Assembly: GCA_000621425.1 (NCBI GenBank)
Contig: KK211275.1
Coordinates: forward strand, 100,358-164,357
Length of the DNA: 64,000 nucleotides
From: Lachnospiraceae bacterium AB2028
GTDB taxonomy: Bacteria > Bacillota > Clostridia > Lachnospirales > Lachnospiraceae
Direction: 5' to 3'
Made by a program: the position numbers and the translations under genes. This document shows, one piece after another, positions 47,195 to 55,848 of the stretch; position 1 is the stretch's first letter; every line of letters starts with the position of its first letter. The notes beneath the pieces were generated by a model, which was given only the letters and a program-made list of their open reading frames with translations, had not been told where the DNA came from and ran no database searches.

Positions 47195-48955
47195 ATGTCA
47201 AAGACAAATATAAATGATTTTATATGTTCTAAAAAAGGATATGCGATTAGTGGCATATTGATAGGTGCAGTAATTTTTATGTTGATATATGGTATTGACA
47301 CCCTTGCACCTACAAATGTCTCTTTTTTATACAACGGTGGGGATAAGGATGTGATGTCGCACCAGTTCGGGTTTGATTTTTACCGTTTTTCTTCATGGAT
47401 GCACCCTATTGGAATGACAGATGCATATCCGTATCCTTATTTATCTTCCGTGATCAATAGTGATTCAATTCCGTTAATTGCTATTCCGTTAAAAATAATA
47501 TCTCCTTTTCTTCCCAAAAGTTTTCAATACTTCGGATTTTGGATCTTCTTCTGTTTTATTATGCAGGGGCTTTCTGCTGCTTTGCTATTGAAAAGATTAA
47601 GAGTAGATTATGCTGTGACAGTGTCTGCAATTCCTTTTTTTATAATAAATGTTCCGTTACTGTTCCGTTGTTTCCACCACAGTTCATTGGCAGGACAATG
47701 GTTAATTTTGTTAGGTTTCCTTTTGATTCTTGAAAGTAATTGCTTAAGCCTGAAAAAGCAGGCATTATTTTGGTGTTTATTGTGTGGGATTTCTGTGTGG
47801 ATACATGGTTATCTGTTTATCATCATGGGGACGATGATGACTCTGTACTGTATATATTTTTTTATAAAAAAGAAAAAAATAAAAGAGGTCTGTCTTATAT
47901 TCTTTCCATGCGTAGTGGTTTCGCTTTTTCTATATTATGAGGGCGGTGGGTATCTTTCCAATACATCTGTGGAGATGTTCGGACTGGGAACTTTCACATT
48001 GGATTTAACAGATTATTTTAATCCCGGTAGCTTTTCGACTTTTTTTTCGCAAATTGATAGTAGTATTGTAATGGAAAATTCGATGTATTGCGGTCTTGGA
48101 ATTCTGATAATGCTGATCGTGGCTTTGACTATTTTCTACTTGTGTCGCAAAGAATATGCAAATGCGGTTAAGAATAACAGGCTTGAGGTATATAGCGTTA
48201 TTGGCGGCGCTGTAGTTTTTGTCTGCATTGCTCTGGGAGTAAGGGGAAGGTTCGCAGGAATCAGTTTTTACGACCTTAGACCTTTGCTGGATCAGAATAT
48301 GACGGTTTTTCTCTCTGGCTTTAGGGCGTCAGCAAGGTTCTTCTGGCCGGTTTGGTACCTTATTCTGCTGGTAGCTGTAAGTATGATCGGATATTATAAA
48401 AAGCATAATAAAGCTGTTGTTGCCTTGCTGCTGGTCTGCATGATACTGCAATATGTAGATATTGTTCCGAAGACTGCAAAAGGCGGTGCTGCGGGTTTTG
48501 TTAATGGCTATGAAAGTGTGCGTGGGAATGCTTTTGAAGGGGTTTTTACGGATGCGGCAAAGCACATGAGCTTTTTAGGCGTGAGTTATAATGTGGATGA
48601 TATGGTGTTTGCGGCGCATCATAATATGACATCGAATTTCTCAAATGTGGGAAGGGGAAAAAAGAATAGTGTTCAAGCAGATACGGATGATTTTAACGCT
48701 GGGAATTTAAGGGCAGATACAATATATGTGGTCAATATAAATTGTCTGAATTATATATATCCGGTGTCACTGCCGGATGATTATATTGTCTATTTTTGTG
48801 ATGAATTTGTATACATATTTAGTAAAAAACTTATGCAGAATCAGCCGGGCGGGGATGCTGTCGTTGTGGAGAAGCAGAGTCTTGCTGATGCGGCAGAACA
48901 GGTTTTTTATGCATTAGGAGAGCCTGAACCGATACCTGCGTGGGAGGATCGGTAA
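47195..48955 (+). CDS. DUF6311-like polytopic membrane protein
   Basis: 586 residues, about twelve helices. The first external loop has HQFGFDFYRFSSWMHPIGM near 53-71, SVINSDSIPLIAIPLK near 85-100 and KSFQYFGFW near 109, matching the DUF6311 pattern of His, Arg, Trp and a Ser-Asp-Ser-Ile-Pro box. These proteins have GT-C-like topology and unknown function. It lies between the ligase and the third YfhO gene, all on one strand with gaps of 30 bp, so it is probably in the same transcript. Confidence 0.75.
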   Translation: MSKTNINDFICSKKGYAISGILIGAVIFMLIYGIDTLAPTNVSFLYNGGDKDVMSHQFGFDFYRFSSWMHPIGMTDAYPYPYLSSVINSDSIPLIAIPLKIISPFLPKSFQYFGFWIFFCFIMQGLSAALLLKRLRVDYAVTVSAIPFFIINVPLLFRCFHHSSLAGQWLILLGFLLILESNCLSLKKQALFWCLLCGISVWIHGYLFIIMGTMMTLYCIYFFIKKKKIKEVCLIFFPCVVVSLFLYYEGGGYLSNTSVEMFGLGTFTLDLTDYFNPGSFSTFFSQIDSSIVMENSMYCGLGILIMLIVALTIFYLCRKEYANAVKNNRLEVYSVIGGAVVFVCIALGVRGRFAGISFYDLRPLLDQNMTVFLSGFRASARFFWPVWYLILLVAVSMIGYYKKHNKAVVALLLVCMILQYVDIVPKTAKGGAAGFVNGYESVRGNAFEGVFTDAAKHMSFLGVSYNVDDMVFAAHHNMTSNFSNVGRGKKNSVQADTDDFNAGNLRADTIYVVNINCLNYIYPVSLPDDYIVYFCDEFVYIFSKKLMQNQPGGDAVVVEKQSLADAAEQVFYALGEPEPIPAWEDR

Positions 48956-48984
48956 GGCATTAAGGTAGGGAATTTTATATCGTA

Positions 48985-51594
48985 ATGATGAAAAAAAAAG
49001 ATACAATATTGGCTATGGTAACCTCAGGAATGATTTCGATATTCATTTTTGTTGTTGCTTTGGCAGTGGTGGGAATGCTCCCGGGGCAGAAATACTATTT
49101 TTTGCATGGTGATGGATTTTCTCAGATAATGCCTTATGCAAGGCTTTTTGTGCGTAATGTTATTGAAGGAAAGAGCCTTACATACAGTTTTGAGACCGGA
49201 ATGGGGATGCCGACGGTTGCAATATATGCATACTATGTGCTGAGCCCCTTTAATATATTTTTGCTCATTCCGGATATTGAAGTGGCCGGTGTGTGCATTG
49301 TATGTGCAAAGCTTGCATTTATCTCAGTAAGCATGTGTTTGCTGTTAAAAACAGTTTTTGCGACAGACAATGCCGGTGCGGTTATGCTGTCGGTATCTTA
49401 TGCATTGTGTTCTTTTTTTAGCAGTTTTTTCCTTTCATATATTTTTTTGGACATGCTTTACCTGCTGCCGCTTATAGTACTGGCTATGGTGCGTTTCGTG
49501 CGGACGGGGAAGTGGGGATGGTTATGCGTGGTTTATACATGCAGTTTTGTAATACAGTTCTATTGTGCGTATATGATCGGTATTTTTTCAGCCGTGCTTT
49601 TTACTGCATATGCGTGGTATAGATACGGGAAAAATGCTGCGTTGTGGAAAAAAGCCATTTTAAGATATTTTTTTTGCGTGCTGACCGCGGTATTGCTTTC
49701 GGCACCGTTGCTTATTCCTGCCGCGTATGAGCTTTTTTCTCTTTATGCATCAGATGCACTCAAACTTGATGGGTTTATGCTTTTTCCCTGGTCATTCATA
49801 TATGGGTTATATCCGGGATACCTTGGTCAGATGCAGCAGACAAATAATACGGCACCGCTTATGTATGCCGGGATACCGGCTGTGATTTTGGCGGTGTTGT
49901 TTTTTTTAGATAGCTCAAATAGCAGGAGGGAAAAAATATTTGCCGGAATACCGGTCATATTCCTTACGCTCTGTTCCTTTATTAAACCACTTTATATTTT
50001 TATGCATGCTTTTGATGCTCCAAATTTTTACGCTTTCAGGTTCTCCTGGATGATGGATTTCTGCCTGATATTGATAGCAGCTAAGGAACTGAAGGTTATG
50101 AGTGACAAAGGGGTAACAAAAAAGCTTGCATGGACCGTTGGGGCTGCGTGGATATTGTTGTATTTTCTTATATATCTTATAGAGTTGGGGCTCAGAATGC
50201 CGGAAATAGGAACAATGTCCATGATAAAGGGCGGAGTTACGGCAGGTTTTACCATTATATATATGGTCATATTTTTTGGGAGTGATTCAGGAAAACACAG
50301 GAATATGATAGCGGCGGCCGTTGTTTCTGTAGAACTGTTCGCAAATTTCTTATGTGGGCAGGTTTATGTTCAGGGCACTATTCCGGAGAGAAATGTCTAT
50401 TCTGAGGCAGATGCCAGGGCAAGGGAAAGCTTGGCAAATATAGAAAAAACAGAACAAGGTGATCCGTGGGAGTTTTATCGGATAAGGTATCTTAATTCGC
50501 TGACAGACAATATCTCAATGGTGTACGGTTTCAGGGGGCTCGGTTGGTTTGGATCGATTGAGAATGAGCGGATAAGAAAATTCCTGAATAACTATGGTTA
50601 TGCCGGTAAAAACCTGCAGGCATATGATTATGGTTCTACCCAGTTCATGCAGATGCTATTGGCACAAAAATATGATATCCGGTACCGCTTTTACACGGAA
50701 ACGCAGGATGGGGCAGAAACTTTCGGCATAAACGAATATACTCTTCCGCTGGGATATATGGTGTCGCCTGACATAAAGGAGTACAGTACAGAACCCGGAA
50801 GTCCTTTTGCGGCCCAGAATGCTTTAGCATCGGCAATGTGTGGTGAGGAACACAATGTGTATGCTGCTCATACGGGAACGTGTTACGTGGAACCGGAGAA
50901 TATGGATATTTCGCGGGGAGAGAATGGAACGTCGGTGAGGAGAACGGCTGATGAGGGAATTCTGACTTTTTGTTTTGAACCTGAAAAGTCAGGGAACGTT
51001 TATGCGTATATGAGACGCTGGGGCGAAACATCATATACCAAGGCGGCTCCGCTTATCTATTCGGATCTTGATATAGGCGGGATGTCTAATCTATCCAGGG
51101 TATGTATGCCGCATATTCTGCCTTTAGGCAGGGATGAGGATGGACTTTGCAGGCTGTATCTGTATTCAAATACGGCAAATGTGGAGAACTTTGATTATGA
51201 GGCGCTTTATTTTGCGTATGAGGATAAACAGGAGATAGTAAACGTTTATAATGAACTTTTGCCCGGTGCACTGGAGGTGACATCTTTCAGGGATGACAGG
51301 ATTGTCGCAAGAGTGAATGTTTCATCAGACAAGGAGGTTTTATTTACGACCATTCCGTATAGCGAAGAATGGGATGTATATGTGGATGGGGTAAAGACGG
51401 ATTCCTTTGCGGTTCTTGATGGTACTTTTCTGGGGGCAGACCTTATGGAAGGTGAGCATGAGGTGGTTTTCCAATATCATCAAGAATGGATAGTGTGGGG
51501 GATTGGATGTGCCCTGCTTGGCATTTTATGCATAGCAGTAAGTATCGGAATTGAACGGATGTCCATGGGTACGAAACGTAGTTTAACAAATTAA
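48985..51594 (+). CDS. YfhO-family GT-C glycosyltransferase
   Basis: 869 residues. Loop motifs HGDGFSQIMPYA near 40-51 and YSFETGMGMPT near 68, about twelve helices, then an external region ending in the YfhO signature TTIPYSEEWDVYVDG near 793, a TFLG strand and GEHEVVFQY near 828. Nearly the same as the inverted gene at 19200-21830 over the segment RYLNSLTDNIS to AYDYGST (about 500-550), so the two are recent paralogues. It opens ATG ATG followed by A9. Together with the GtrB-like enzyme it could make up a CsbB/YfhO-like glycosylation pair. Confidence 0.85.
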   Translation: MMKKKDTILAMVTSGMISIFIFVVALAVVGMLPGQKYYFLHGDGFSQIMPYARLFVRNVIEGKSLTYSFETGMGMPTVAIYAYYVLSPFNIFLLIPDIEVAGVCIVCAKLAFISVSMCLLLKTVFATDNAGAVMLSVSYALCSFFSSFFLSYIFLDMLYLLPLIVLAMVRFVRTGKWGWLCVVYTCSFVIQFYCAYMIGIFSAVLFTAYAWYRYGKNAALWKKAILRYFFCVLTAVLLSAPLLIPAAYELFSLYASDALKLDGFMLFPWSFIYGLYPGYLGQMQQTNNTAPLMYAGIPAVILAVLFFLDSSNSRREKIFAGIPVIFLTLCSFIKPLYIFMHAFDAPNFYAFRFSWMMDFCLILIAAKELKVMSDKGVTKKLAWTVGAAWILLYFLIYLIELGLRMPEIGTMSMIKGGVTAGFTIIYMVIFFGSDSGKHRNMIAAAVVSVELFANFLCGQVYVQGTIPERNVYSEADARARESLANIEKTEQGDPWEFYRIRYLNSLTDNISMVYGFRGLGWFGSIENERIRKFLNNYGYAGKNLQAYDYGSTQFMQMLLAQKYDIRYRFYTETQDGAETFGINEYTLPLGYMVSPDIKEYSTEPGSPFAAQNALASAMCGEEHNVYAAHTGTCYVEPENMDISRGENGTSVRRTADEGILTFCFEPEKSGNVYAYMRRWGETSYTKAAPLIYSDLDIGGMSNLSRVCMPHILPLGRDEDGLCRLYLYSNTANVENFDYEALYFAYEDKQEIVNVYNELLPGALEVTSFRDDRIVARVNVSSDKEVLFTTIPYSEEWDVYVDGVKTDSFAVLDGTFLGADLMEGEHEVVFQYHQEWIVWGIGCALLGILCIAVSIGIERMSMGTKRSLTN

Positions 51595-51653
51595 GTTCAA
51601 TGTTGGAAACGATAACAAACTATGAAGATATATGATGCCCCGGGCTATGCTTT

Positions 51654-51682
51654 TTGAATTATAGGAACAAATGTAGTATTAT
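51654..51682 (+). promoter_or_regulatory. Promoter of the thioesterase-luxE-luxC operon
   Basis: TTGAAT (51654-51659), 17 bp spacer, TATTAT (51677-51682). The ATG follows 36 bp later. Confidence 0.6.
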
Positions 51683-51717
51683 ACTGTAAAAATCGTGAAG
51701 GCTTAGATTTAAAATCT

Positions 51718-52440
51718 ATGAATAGAAAACTCATTTTCTGTTTCACTTATGCCGGGGGAACGGCAGATTTTTATAAAGAACTGGCTGATGAACTAAAAGA
51801 AGACTTTGAACTGGTTTGCTTTGAGTATCCCGGACATGGGAAAAGGCGCAAAGAAGAACTCTGCAGTGATTTTGACGAGGTGGTAGACCGGTTATATCCG
51901 GAGCTTAAAGGATACCTGGCTGATGGTACGGCAAAAGAATATGCGATGCTGGGATACAGCATGGGGAGTCTGGTGGCTTTTGCTATGCTCCGCAGGATAA
52001 CGGAAGATGCGTCCATTCCACTGCCGGTGCATGTATTTTTAGCGGCACATGAGCCGATGACAAAGGTTAATATCATAGGGATTCCGGCTGAAAAGCTTGA
52101 TGACTATGTCAGAGAAAGGACAATTGCTTTTAATGCGGTTCCGGATAGCCTTATTGATAATAAGGTGTTTTGGCGTACATATTTGCCGGTCTATAAGGCA
52201 GATTACCTGATGATAGCAAGGTATCACATTGAAAGTATTGTATTTAGGACGGATGTGCCGTGTACTGTGTTTTATTCGGAAACTGATACAAGGCTTTCTG
52301 ATATGCAGAAGTGGTCAGCTTATTTTGTGCATGACTGCAGGTTGATTGAATATGATGGTGGCCATTTTTTTATAAATAAGCATTGCGATGAAATGGCAGA
52401 AGAAATAAGTGAAAGGCTTAAGTCAAATGACATATGCTGA
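51718..52440 (+). CDS. Type II thioesterase (GrsT-like alpha/beta hydrolase)
   Basis: 240 residues. FCFTYAGGTADFY near 6 (oxyanion region), EYPGHGKR near 38, nucleophile elbow GYSMGS near 79-84 and the catalytic His in YDGGHFFINKH near 213. Type II thioesterases release or edit acyl groups on carrier proteins. First gene of a three-gene unit whose members overlap (14 and 20 bp). In its position before luxE- and luxC-like genes it could play the part LuxD plays in lux operons (inference). An in-window acyl carrier protein is the obvious partner. Confidence 0.88.
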   Translation: MNRKLIFCFTYAGGTADFYKELADELKEDFELVCFEYPGHGKRRKEELCSDFDEVVDRLYPELKGYLADGTAKEYAMLGYSMGSLVAFAMLRRITEDASIPLPVHVFLAAHEPMTKVNIIGIPAEKLDDYVRERTIAFNAVPDSLIDNKVFWRTYLPVYKADYLMIARYHIESIVFRTDVPCTVFYSETDTRLSDMQKWSAYFVHDCRLIEYDGGHFFINKHCDEMAEEISERLKSNDIC

Positions 52441-53518
52441 CCTGATAGAGATATCACCGTATTCTCTTGAAAAAAATGAAAAAAAGAAACTTTTAACCGA
52501 CAGGCTAAATGAATTAACCAGGCTGCATCAGGCTAAGTGTCCGGAGTATGCAAGGATTCTGCGAGCCATTGATTTTGATGTGGACAAGGTTTCGGATTAT
52601 GAGCAGCTTCCATATCTTCCGGTTAGACTGTTTAAAGAACTTGAGCTAAGAAGCGTTGATAAAGATGATATAGTAAAGACCATGACGTCTTCTGGTACAT
52701 CAGGACAGGCGGTATCAAGAATTTTTCTGGATAAGGCTACCTCGGCTAATCAGCAAAAGACGATGGTTAAAATTGTATCGGATTTTACAGGCTCAGGGCG
52801 GATGCCGATGATAATTCTGGATTGTCCCTCTGTAATAAAAAACAGGCAGATGTTTTCGGCGCGGGGGGCAGGAATACTTGGATTCTCGATTTTCGGATCA
52901 AAGAAAATATATGCTTTTGATGATGACATGCGGCTTGATATCGCGGCGCTTAATGATTTTCTGGATAGTCACCGTGGGCAGCGTGTACTTCTGTTTGGTT
53001 TTACATTTATGGTCTGGCAGCATTTCTATAAGGAGCTTGTCCGGTTAAAGGAAGAAGGTATAAGTATTGATTTGTCAGATGGTCTGTTGATTCATGGCGG
53101 TGGTTGGAAAAAACTTGAGAGCGAAGCTGTAAGTCCGGAAGAGTTTCATTCAAGGTTAAGAGATGTGTGCGGACTTGAGCGCATTCATGATTATTATGGA
53201 ATGGTTGAACAGACGGGATGCATTTATATGCAGTGTGAGTGCGGGCATCTCCATGCAAGCATTTTTTCAGATGTTCTTATCAGAAGGCCGACGGATTTCT
53301 CTGTTGCGGGGATTGGAGAGCGTGGCATAATTCAGGTATTATCTGCAATTCCGGAGTCTTACCCGGGGCATTCGCTTCTGACTGAAGATGAGGGTGAGAT
53401 ACTGGGAGAGGATGATTGTCCCTGCGGACGCAAGGGAAAGTATTTCAAGATATATGGAAGACTTAAGAATGCGGAGATAAGGGGGTGCAGCGATACTTAT
53501 GCGGCAAAGTTTGATTAA
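52427..53518 (+). CDS. LuxE-like acyl-protein synthetase
   Basis: 363 residues. The LuxE/PaaK-type fold starts with LPVRLFKELELRSV near 65-78, then SSGTSGQAVSRIFLD near 87 (nucleotide-binding loop), LIHGGGWKKLE near 222 and a Cys-rich end with CECGH and CPCGRKGKYFKIYGR near 330-345. LuxE activates a fatty acid as acyl-AMP and hands it as a thioester to the reductase LuxC. The Cys pairs CxC/CxxxC may bind metal, which I do not recall as a feature of all LuxE proteins. ATG 52427 overlaps the thioesterase by 14 bp. Confidence 0.82.
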   Translation: MTYADLIEISPYSLEKNEKKKLLTDRLNELTRLHQAKCPEYARILRAIDFDVDKVSDYEQLPYLPVRLFKELELRSVDKDDIVKTMTSSGTSGQAVSRIFLDKATSANQQKTMVKIVSDFTGSGRMPMIILDCPSVIKNRQMFSARGAGILGFSIFGSKKIYAFDDDMRLDIAALNDFLDSHRGQRVLLFGFTFMVWQHFYKELVRLKEEGISIDLSDGLLIHGGGWKKLESEAVSPEEFHSRLRDVCGLERIHDYYGMVEQTGCIYMQCECGHLHASIFSDVLIRRPTDFSVAGIGERGIIQVLSAIPESYPGHSLLTEDEGEILGEDDCPCGRKGKYFKIYGRLKNAEIRGCSDTYAAKFD

Positions 53519-54728
53519 TGATGAGTGTCGGGCTGAACTCTCGGGAGTGCGGTTCTTAGTCGGTGATATTGAGCGGCTGGGGAATGTTGGAAACATTCCG
53601 CCGATGACGCCGTTTGCTGATGGTGTTTTGGCTTTCCTTAACGATCTGTCTGCGAAACTTATGTCTGACAGCAATGCGAGACTTTATCCGGATATCGTGA
53701 CCCTTGGTTTCTGGCTCAGGAAGGCATCTTTGCTCAAACTTAGGGAAAGATATGAAAAAAAAGACGGGAATATACATCAGGGGCGGGGAATCCTATTCCA
53801 TATTGCACCGTCCAATGTGCCTGTAAATTATGCATATTCATTGTTTTCAGGCTTGCTTATGGGAAATATAAATATTGTCAGGATACCTTCAAAAGATTTT
53901 CCGCAGGTTGGTATCATAAATGGTGCAATCAATGAAACTTTGCGTTCCCACCAGTTTTTAACGGACTACATATATCTGGTTAGGTATGGAAGGGAAAAAA
54001 CAGTAAATGATTTTTTTTCAGCAATTGCTGATGTGAGGATAATCTGGGGCGGGGATGCCACAATAGATGAAATAAGAAAATCGCCTCTTTCGCCAAGGGC
54101 GATGGAGGTCACGTTCGCAGATCGTTATTCGCTGGCAATAATTGATTCAGATAAGTATATTGGATTGGATAATAAAGCAAGGTTCGCGGAGAAATTTTAT
54201 AATGACACTTATCTGACAGATCAGAATGCCTGCACCAGTCCACGTATAGTTGTATGGCTTGGAAACAGTATAGTTAAGGCGAAGGAAGAGTTTTGGAGTT
54301 CACTTCACGCTTTGGTGAAAGAAAAGTATAAGCTGCAGCCCGTCATTGGTGTAAACAAATTGACAAGTGCGTATATTGCAGCCGCAACCCGGGATGGAGT
54401 GCGGATTGCCCCGCATGAGGATAATTATCTGATGCGGGTAGACGTAACGAGCCTGGATGCCGGAATTATGGATCTAAAGGATAATTCCGGATATTTCTTT
54501 GAATATGAATGTGGTAATATAACGGAAATTCGCAGCTTGTGCGATGACAACCGGTGCCAAACAATAGGATTCTTAGGTGAAAAAGACATGCTCATGCCGT
54601 TGCTTGAGTCAGGAGTCAGGGGGGTTGACCGTGTTGTGCCGATAGGGGCAACTATGGATTTTGATCTTATATGGGACGGTTATGATCTATACGAGAGGTT
54701 TACGAGAACCATTAGCATGACTATATAA
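53499..54728 (+). CDS. LuxC-like acyl-CoA/acyl-protein reductase
   Basis: 409 residues of the aldehyde-dehydrogenase-like LuxC family. GRGILFHIAPSNVPVNYAYS near 88-107 and the cofactor loop NIVRIPSKDFPQ near 124, GGDATIDEIRKSP near 185, and the catalytic Cys in TDQNACTSPRIVVW near 248. It reduces the thioester acyl group to an aldehyde with NADPH. The start overlaps luxE-like by 20 bp, so the two are translationally coupled. No luciferase (luxAB) genes exist in the window, so the aldehyde serves another purpose. Confidence 0.85.
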   Translation: MRQSLINDECRAELSGVRFLVGDIERLGNVGNIPPMTPFADGVLAFLNDLSAKLMSDSNARLYPDIVTLGFWLRKASLLKLRERYEKKDGNIHQGRGILFHIAPSNVPVNYAYSLFSGLLMGNINIVRIPSKDFPQVGIINGAINETLRSHQFLTDYIYLVRYGREKTVNDFFSAIADVRIIWGGDATIDEIRKSPLSPRAMEVTFADRYSLAIIDSDKYIGLDNKARFAEKFYNDTYLTDQNACTSPRIVVWLGNSIVKAKEEFWSSLHALVKEKYKLQPVIGVNKLTSAYIAAATRDGVRIAPHEDNYLMRVDVTSLDAGIMDLKDNSGYFFEYECGNITEIRSLCDDNRCQTIGFLGEKDMLMPLLESGVRGVDRVVPIGATMDFDLIWDGYDLYERFTRTISMTI

Positions 54729-54776
54729 TAGTTTATTCGCCTGTGTCATATTCAAATTTGAACAGGGATAAACTAT
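54728..54776 (+). repeat. Nested inverted repeat after the luxC-like gene
   Basis: ATAGTTTAT (54728-54736) pairs with ATAAACTAT (54768-54776). Inside, CCTGT (54740-54744) pairs with ACAGG (54762-54766), around a palindrome TCAAATTTGA (54752-54761). No T-tract follows directly. It could be a 3'-end structure of the operon. Confidence 0.45.
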
Positions 54777-54884
54777 AATCATACTCTGTGTAGGTAAAGT
54801 TTCTTCCTGTAATAAACCGGTAATTATAGAATTTATGTTTTTCTTGAAAATAGACAGAGTGCGGAAGCGAGGCTTTAGCGTAAT
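54733..54884 (-). pseudogene. Possible 3' remnant of a - strand gene
   Basis: Read on the - strand, this spacer encodes about 50 residues of ordinary protein-like composition, ending SLFKFEYDTGE and a TAA stop at 54733-54735. Further upstream (past 54885) the frame runs antisense to the GNAT-cupin gene and loses plausibility. No start or ribosome binding site. Family not recognised. It could simply be chance. Confidence 0.2.
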
Positions 54885-55544
54885 ATGACAATAAAAGAAT
54901 TGAAAATCGAAGATCCATATTCCATAGTTGACGAGATAAATAAATCTTTTGCAGTGCCTGAACTTGAATGCGTCTTCTGGTGCGTGTCAAAAAACGATTC
55001 TGACAGTCTGGATTTTTATGAAAGCCGCGGTTTTCATAAAGTGGTCGATATTCCTGCTGATATCCTGAAAGATCACGCAGACCGGGATGACTTAGTGTGG
55101 TTTGCTTCATTGCGTGGTGATCAGCTCAGTATTCCGGAGGCTGTTGCAGGATGCAAAGTGGTAAAACTGCAGACCATTGCTACAATGGATTCCGGGGAGT
55201 TGTCTTTTTTCGAGGAAAACAGCGATATTCCTTTTGATATAAAGCGCATATACTACATATCAAAGGTTCCGGAGGGAAAAAGGCGTGGTTTCCATGCCCA
55301 TAAGGATTTGAAACAGTTGCTTTTCTGTCCTTACGGCAGAATACTGCTGACACTTGAAAATAAATCCGGAAGGGAAGAAATAGAACTTTCCGATCCTTCA
55401 GTAGGGGTGATCATAGAAACACCTACCTGGCGGGAAATGACATGGCTGCAGAAGGATTCTGTGCTTTGTGTTGCAGCGTCAGAGTTTTACAGTATGGACG
55501 ACTACATCAGAGATTACGATGAATTTAAGGCGTATCTGTCCTAA
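54885..55544 (+). CDS. Truncated GNAT fused to FdtA-like cupin
   Basis: 219 residues. Residues 1-75 look like the C-terminal third of a GNAT acetyltransferase (SLDFYESRGFHKV near 44), without the acetyl-CoA loop. Residues 95-219 are a full FdtA-type cupin: IPFDIKRIYYISKVP near 116, RRGFHAHKDLKQLL near 134 with both His and the Gln intact, GVIIETPTWREMTWL near 174 and DYIRDYDEF near 206. A stop codon three codons before the ATG (54876) shows the GNAT part is really short. WxcM-type proteins join an acetyltransferase to this cupin, but of a different fold. The cupin is probably active. Confidence 0.75.
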   Translation: MTIKELKIEDPYSIVDEINKSFAVPELECVFWCVSKNDSDSLDFYESRGFHKVVDIPADILKDHADRDDLVWFASLRGDQLSIPEAVAGCKVVKLQTIATMDSGELSFFEENSDIPFDIKRIYYISKVPEGKRRGFHAHKDLKQLLFCPYGRILLTLENKSGREEIELSDPSVGVIIETPTWREMTWLQKDSVLCVAASEFYSMDDYIRDYDEFKAYLS

Positions 55545-55576
55545 AACTATGGACTGTATTTTATATTATCTCATAA

Positions 55577-55595
55577 TCCGGTTTCCGGAGTTTTT
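55577..55595 (+). terminator. Weak terminator after the GNAT-cupin gene
   Basis: TCCGG, loop TTT, CCGGA (55577-55589), then G and T5. Short five-bp stem but GC-rich. It plausibly ends the metabolic block before the pilus operon. Confidence 0.4.
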
Positions 55596-55696
55596 CCCTA
55601 TGCTAATGAAAAATAAGAATGCCGTCTGACTATTAGGTGGTAGGACAGAAGGGACGCGGGCAGGTGTTACTTTATTCTATATAAAGGGTGTATTTT

Positions 55697-55724
55697 TTGT
55701 GAAAAATACCGATATAGGTATAAA
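55697..55724 (+). promoter_or_regulatory. Promoter of the minor-pilin operon
   Basis: TTGTGA (55697-55702), 16 bp spacer, TATAAA (55719-55724). A perfect TATAAT at 55742-55747 has no matching -35. The -35 is the same as that of the pilin gene promoter (TTGTGA at 30204). Confidence 0.4.
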
Positions 55725-55764
55725 GAATATATAAAATCTGTTATAATTAAGGTGCAGTAGTGTA

Positions 55765-55783
55765 CCCATGATAATTTCATGGG
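55765..55783 (+). promoter_or_regulatory. Hairpin in the minor-pilin operon leader
   Basis: CCCATGA (55765-55771), loop TAATT, TCATGGG (55777-55783), perfect seven-bp stem, 65 bp before the TTG start. No T-tract. The 55545-55848 spacer shows no c-di-GMP riboswitch pattern that I can recognise. Confidence 0.35.
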
Positions 55784-55848
55784 GAGTTTGAAACTATTAA
55801 CATAATTTATTTATGTTAATAAAGCGCGGATCAAATAGGGAGATAGCA

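Noticed and set aside
51718..54728. A bioluminescence (lux) operon
   Set aside because: LuxE- and LuxC-like genes are present but no luxA or luxB, and the thioesterase is GrsT-like; light production is not supported.
55545..55848. A c-di-GMP riboswitch before the minor-pilin operon
   Set aside because: I looked because such switches often precede clostridial pilus genes, but the conserved GEMM core could not be found by eye.
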